Shown here piece after piece: positions 61,806 to 64,000 of a stretch of DNA of 64,000 nt (positions are counted from its first letter, which is position 1; every line of letters starts with the position of its first letter). Position numbers and translations under genes: made by a program. The notes beneath the pieces were generated by a model, which had not been told where the DNA came from, did not search any database, and saw only the letters and a list, made by a program, of their open reading frames with translations. Source of the stretch: Thermaurantimonas sp046295455 (GTDB taxonomy: Bacteria > Bacteroidota > Bacteroidia > Flavobacteriales > Schleiferiaceae); assembly GCA_046295455.1 (NCBI GenBank), contig JBKBNI010000004.1, forward strand, positions 186,001-250,000, given 5' to 3'.

Positions 61806-62404
61806 GAATAAACTACGCTTTTATCTTATTAACCCTGTTTGCCTTTGGGTGCAGCAAGACTTCGGAAACACCATTTCAGTGCAATAATCTTGAATTTACA
61901 TTGCCAAAAGGCTGGTCTCTGGATTATATAAACAATGATTTCACTACATTTATGATGGTAGACAGTGCTTGGAGTTTTTCACCAAAATCGTGGGGCAGGC
62001 TCCCTGCCTCGGGAAAAACTGCCGGAGCGCAACTCATCATTATGGTAGGGGACTTCTTGGAAAATACCACTTTAAAGTCCTTTGTTGACTATGTAACAGA
62101 CCCTGAAGGAGAGCTTCTCATTCAATTTTTTCACACGTATTCAGAAATTTTTATGGAGACACTTGAAAGCATTGATGCCTATCCAAGTGAGGAACATTTA
62201 TCATCAGGTACATGGTATTTATTGAGCAAGAAAGAAACCAATGATCCGAAAGATGACACCAGCAACTACATCATAGAGCTCAGAATCAAAATTTATAACA
62301 ATAAAGTGTTTTTAATCTACATAAAAGATTTTGAAGACCACTTTGAAAGAAACAGAGAAAAATATTACAATAAAATACTAAATTCCATAAGGTTTATACC
62401 ATGA
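61802..62404 (+). CDS. Unknown lipoprotein, second gene of the cassette
   Basis: 200 residues. The N-terminus MRINYAFILLTLFAFGC has a lipobox with Cys17, so it should be lipid-anchored in the envelope. The LEFTLPKGWSLDYINND start of the mature part and a NKILNSIRFIP end resemble proteins of the PsbP/DUF1795-like fold, but this is only a visual guess. It overlaps the genes on both sides by 4 bp, so the three proteins are likely made together. Confidence 0.72.
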   Translation: MRINYAFILLTLFAFGCSKTSETPFQCNNLEFTLPKGWSLDYINNDFTTFMMVDSAWSFSPKSWGRLPASGKTAGAQLIIMVGDFLENTTLKSFVDYVTDPEGELLIQFFHTYSEIFMETLESIDAYPSEEHLSSGTWYLLSKKETNDPKDDTSNYIIELRIKIYNNKVFLIYIKDFEDHFERNREKYYNKILNSIRFIP

Positions 62405-63114
62405 GAAACATACTCATCTTAGTATTTGTAGCAGGTAATACTTATGCTCAGATCGTAGGCGGATATGTTGCAGGTACTGCAACCTCCCGAAGTTTTCGGG
62501 AATATGCCGACATGATCAATTCAAATCCGCAGGTTACAGACAAGTTAAGTAATTTCTGGTTTGCACAAGGATTTCAGATTGGCTTTGAATTTCCAAACAT
62601 GGCTACAGTAGCACCTTTTGCTTTTCATTACCGTAGGCTTACAGCATCCGCGCAGTATACATCTGCCGCTACAGGTGTGGTCAGCTATCGGCTCCGGCTC
62701 AATCAGTACATTGTACCTGTTGTTTTTGGGGGTGAAGTATCCGGATCGAAAAACTTTATTTTTATAAACATTCCTGTCGGTTATAATAGCGCCAAAATCT
62801 CGCATACGATGGAAAAATTTCCAAATTTCAGGAGAGACTATACCGGCGGAACCGGCATAATGGGTCTTGGATTATCCTCTTATTTACCTTTTAACAAAAG
62901 GACGGCATTGTATATTAAAATGAATTGGATGGGTGTAATTCTTCCCATTAAGGAACTAAAACCAGAAATGTTGGACCGAGCTTTCTACGACAATTCCGGC
63001 GCCAATTATGACGATTACATCATGTCTTATGTGAAAGACGGCAATAATGAAGCTGTGCGTGTTGATTTTCGAGGTTTTGACGCCACGTTAGGAATTGTGT
63101 ATATTTTATATTGA
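62401..63114 (+). CDS. Unknown outer-membrane beta-barrel-like protein, third gene of the cassette
   Basis: 237 residues. A short signal peptide (MRNILILVFVAGNTYAQ) leads to a sequence with alternating hydrophobic strands and many aromatic residues, ending LGIVYILY, a plausible last barrel strand. It may be an outer-membrane partner of the lipoprotein encoded just upstream. No known family is recognised. Confidence 0.7.
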   Translation: MRNILILVFVAGNTYAQIVGGYVAGTATSRSFREYADMINSNPQVTDKLSNFWFAQGFQIGFEFPNMATVAPFAFHYRRLTASAQYTSAATGVVSYRLRLNQYIVPVVFGGEVSGSKNFIFINIPVGYNSAKISHTMEKFPNFRRDYTGGTGIMGLGLSSYLPFNKRTALYIKMNWMGVILPIKELKPEMLDRAFYDNSGANYDDYIMSYVKDGNNEAVRVDFRGFDATLGIVYILY

Positions 63115-63437
63115 TTATGCTGAGGGTTGCTTTTGCCGGCTGGTATATGTCAAAAAAAAAAGCACTTTATCGTTTAATCTGAAAGCGGTTTTAATATCAT
63201 GGGCATTCCTTCTGGTGTAGTTTGGAGGTTACTCCCAGTACGGTGCTTTTTGTTTCTTGTAAGACCATCCTAATCCTCTGAAAATTAAAGTACGGCTGTT
63301 GGTGCTGGAGAGGTTAAAAAAAATTGGGTTTTGTGGGGGTGTGCTACAGTTTTTGAATTCATCCGGCGGGGTAGTAGTTTGAAGATTGAGCGGTTATTCC
63401 TTGTTTTTCAAAGAAAGGGTACTAGAACTTTTATTGA
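63115..63437 (+). other. 323-bp intergenic region, no recognised gene
   Basis: A plus-strand frame beginning at 63331 runs into the antisense of the glycosyltransferase and is probably a shadow. AAAAAGCAC (63157-63165) and GTGCTTTTT (63243-63251) are complementary at long distance and could end transcription of the cassette, but the spacing is large. Nothing else is supported. Confidence 0.5.
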
Positions 63438-64000
63438 TCAAGAATACATGCGTGACCTTGACAGACCAATTTTACAAAAAAAGTGTTTAAAGGAAACCGC
63501 TAGTACGCCTAATCCATAGATGGCGCTGTTTTTCAGATTAATCGATGAGGCATCGTCGAAGTATTTTGTCGGGCAACTCACTTCGCCGATTCGGTACCCT
63601 TTAAAAATGATTTGTGAAAGCATCTGATTATCAAATACAAAACTGTTTGAGTTGTAATCCAGATTCAATGTTTCAAGGATCTCCCGCCTAAAGGCGCGGT
63701 AGCCGGTGTGGTATTCAGAGAGCTTGTGATTCACCAGGATGTTTTGTACGAAAGTGAGAATTCTGTTTGCGACATACTTATACCAGGGCATACCACCTTT
63801 GAGCGCCCCTTTACTCAAGATTCTAGATCCTAAAACACAGTCGTATAGGTCATTAGCGATTAGATAGCACATTGAAGGAATGAGTTTAGGGGTGTATTGG
63901 TAGTCGGGGTGGAGCATCACAATGATATCCGCGCCGAGTTCCAATGCCTTTTTATAGCAGGTCTTTTGGTTGCCGCCGTATCCAAGATTTACATCGTGTC
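63438..64000 (-). CDS. Family 2 glycosyltransferase, C-terminal part (5' partial)
   Basis: The frame is open to the right edge, so the gene begins outside the window. The visible end reads HDVNLGYGGNQKTCYKKALELGADIIVMLHPDYQY, which is typical of GT2 enzymes of the dolichyl-phosphate-mannose-synthase-like group. Next come a GSRILSKGALKGGMPWYKYVANR stretch and the acceptor-side HTGYRAFRREILE motif. It should transfer a sugar to a lipid or polysaccharide in the cytoplasm. The apparent TTG start at 63944 lies in the middle of the domain and is not a start. Confidence 0.88.
   Translation of the reverse strand, partial: HDVNLGYGGNQKTCYKKALELGADIIVMLHPDYQYTPKLIPSMCYLIANDLYDCVLGSRILSKGALKGGMPWYKYVANRILTFVQNILVNHKLSEYHTGYRAFRREILETLNLDYNSNSFVFDNQMLSQIIFKGYRIGEVSCPTKYFDDASSINLKNSAIYGLGVLAVSFKHFFCKIGLSRSRMYS

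Noticed and set aside
63331..63519. 62-codon plus-strand open frame
   Set aside because: Its second half is antisense to the glycosyltransferase, and the composition is not gene-like.
1..64000. CRISPR array, prophage, transposon or integrase
   Set aside because: No regularly spaced repeats, phage structural genes, transposase or recombinase motifs were found.

Overview
This 64 kb window looks like a chromosomal segment of a Bacteroidota bacterium, probably from the Saprospiria/Cytophagia side of the phylum. The case rests on gene families and promoter style. It carries SprA (the type IX secretion, T9SS, translocon), a PorV/PorQ-family protein, GldA, a secreted protein with a T9SS C-terminal sorting domain, a complete Bat aerotolerance operon, a 310-residue NusB, DUF1573 and DUF4199 proteins, a DnaG that has lost most of its zinc ligands, and repeated TAnnTTTG promoter -7 elements. 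It reads as core genome: I see no insertion sequence, prophage, integrase or CRISPR array.

Layout. 1-5.3 kb: the 3' part of a T9SS-exported PKD protein, a family 2 glycosyltransferase and a membrane hybrid histidine kinase. 5.5-13.5 kb: moxR, DUF58, a membrane protein and batA-batE, joined by 1-17 bp overlaps except for a short gap before batE. 13.6-22.7 kb: ruvA, the 7.3 kb sprA, xseB and gldA on the same strand. 22.7-27.6 kb, minus strand: exonuclease III, two histidine kinases and a 3-hydroxyacyl-CoA dehydrogenase in tight succession. 27.6-37.5 kb, plus strand: a large outer-membrane protein with a SprA-like segment, an ArsC-like protein, rsmG, a PorV/PorQ-like protein, a PafA-type phosphatase and a lipoprotein alpha-amylase. 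37.5-45.6 kb: dnaG with a coupled small membrane protein, an LpxH-type phosphoesterase with a glycosyltransferase, a CPA2 antiporter, an unknown protein coupled to a PaaI thioesterase, and aat. 45.6-54.5 kb: an alkyltransferase-like protein, an S9 peptidase, a DUF4199 protein, a stand-alone maltokinase, a DUF294 regulator coupled to a DnaQ-type exonuclease, and an anchored SRPBCC protein. 54.6-61 kb: the leucine dehydrogenase-nusB-DUF1573-yajC operon, a divergent ABC exporter half, tRNA-Ser(GCU) and a CCA-adding-type nucleotidyltransferase. 61-63.1 kb: three overlapping genes for unknown exported proteins. The window ends inside another glycosyltransferase.

How the genes fit together. SprA forms the outer-membrane T9SS channel and PorV-family proteins collect its substrates; the first gene encodes such a substrate. 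The Bat operon is an envelope-associated MoxR/VWA/TPR system. yajC, rsmG, nusB, dnaG, ruvA, xth, aat, the tRNA and the CCA enzyme are housekeeping.

The less explained items are: the SprA-motif outer-membrane protein near a PorV-family gene; the three-gene exported cassette at 61.1-63.1 kb; an alkyltransferase-like protein with Ala in place of the reactive Cys; an ABC exporter half with a degenerate Walker B; the unknown protein coupled to a PaaI thioesterase; and an inverted repeat over a promoter in the leucine dehydrogenase/ABC divergent region. No single locus is clearly a new defence or secretion system. The strongest lead is the SprA-like protein and its surroundings.
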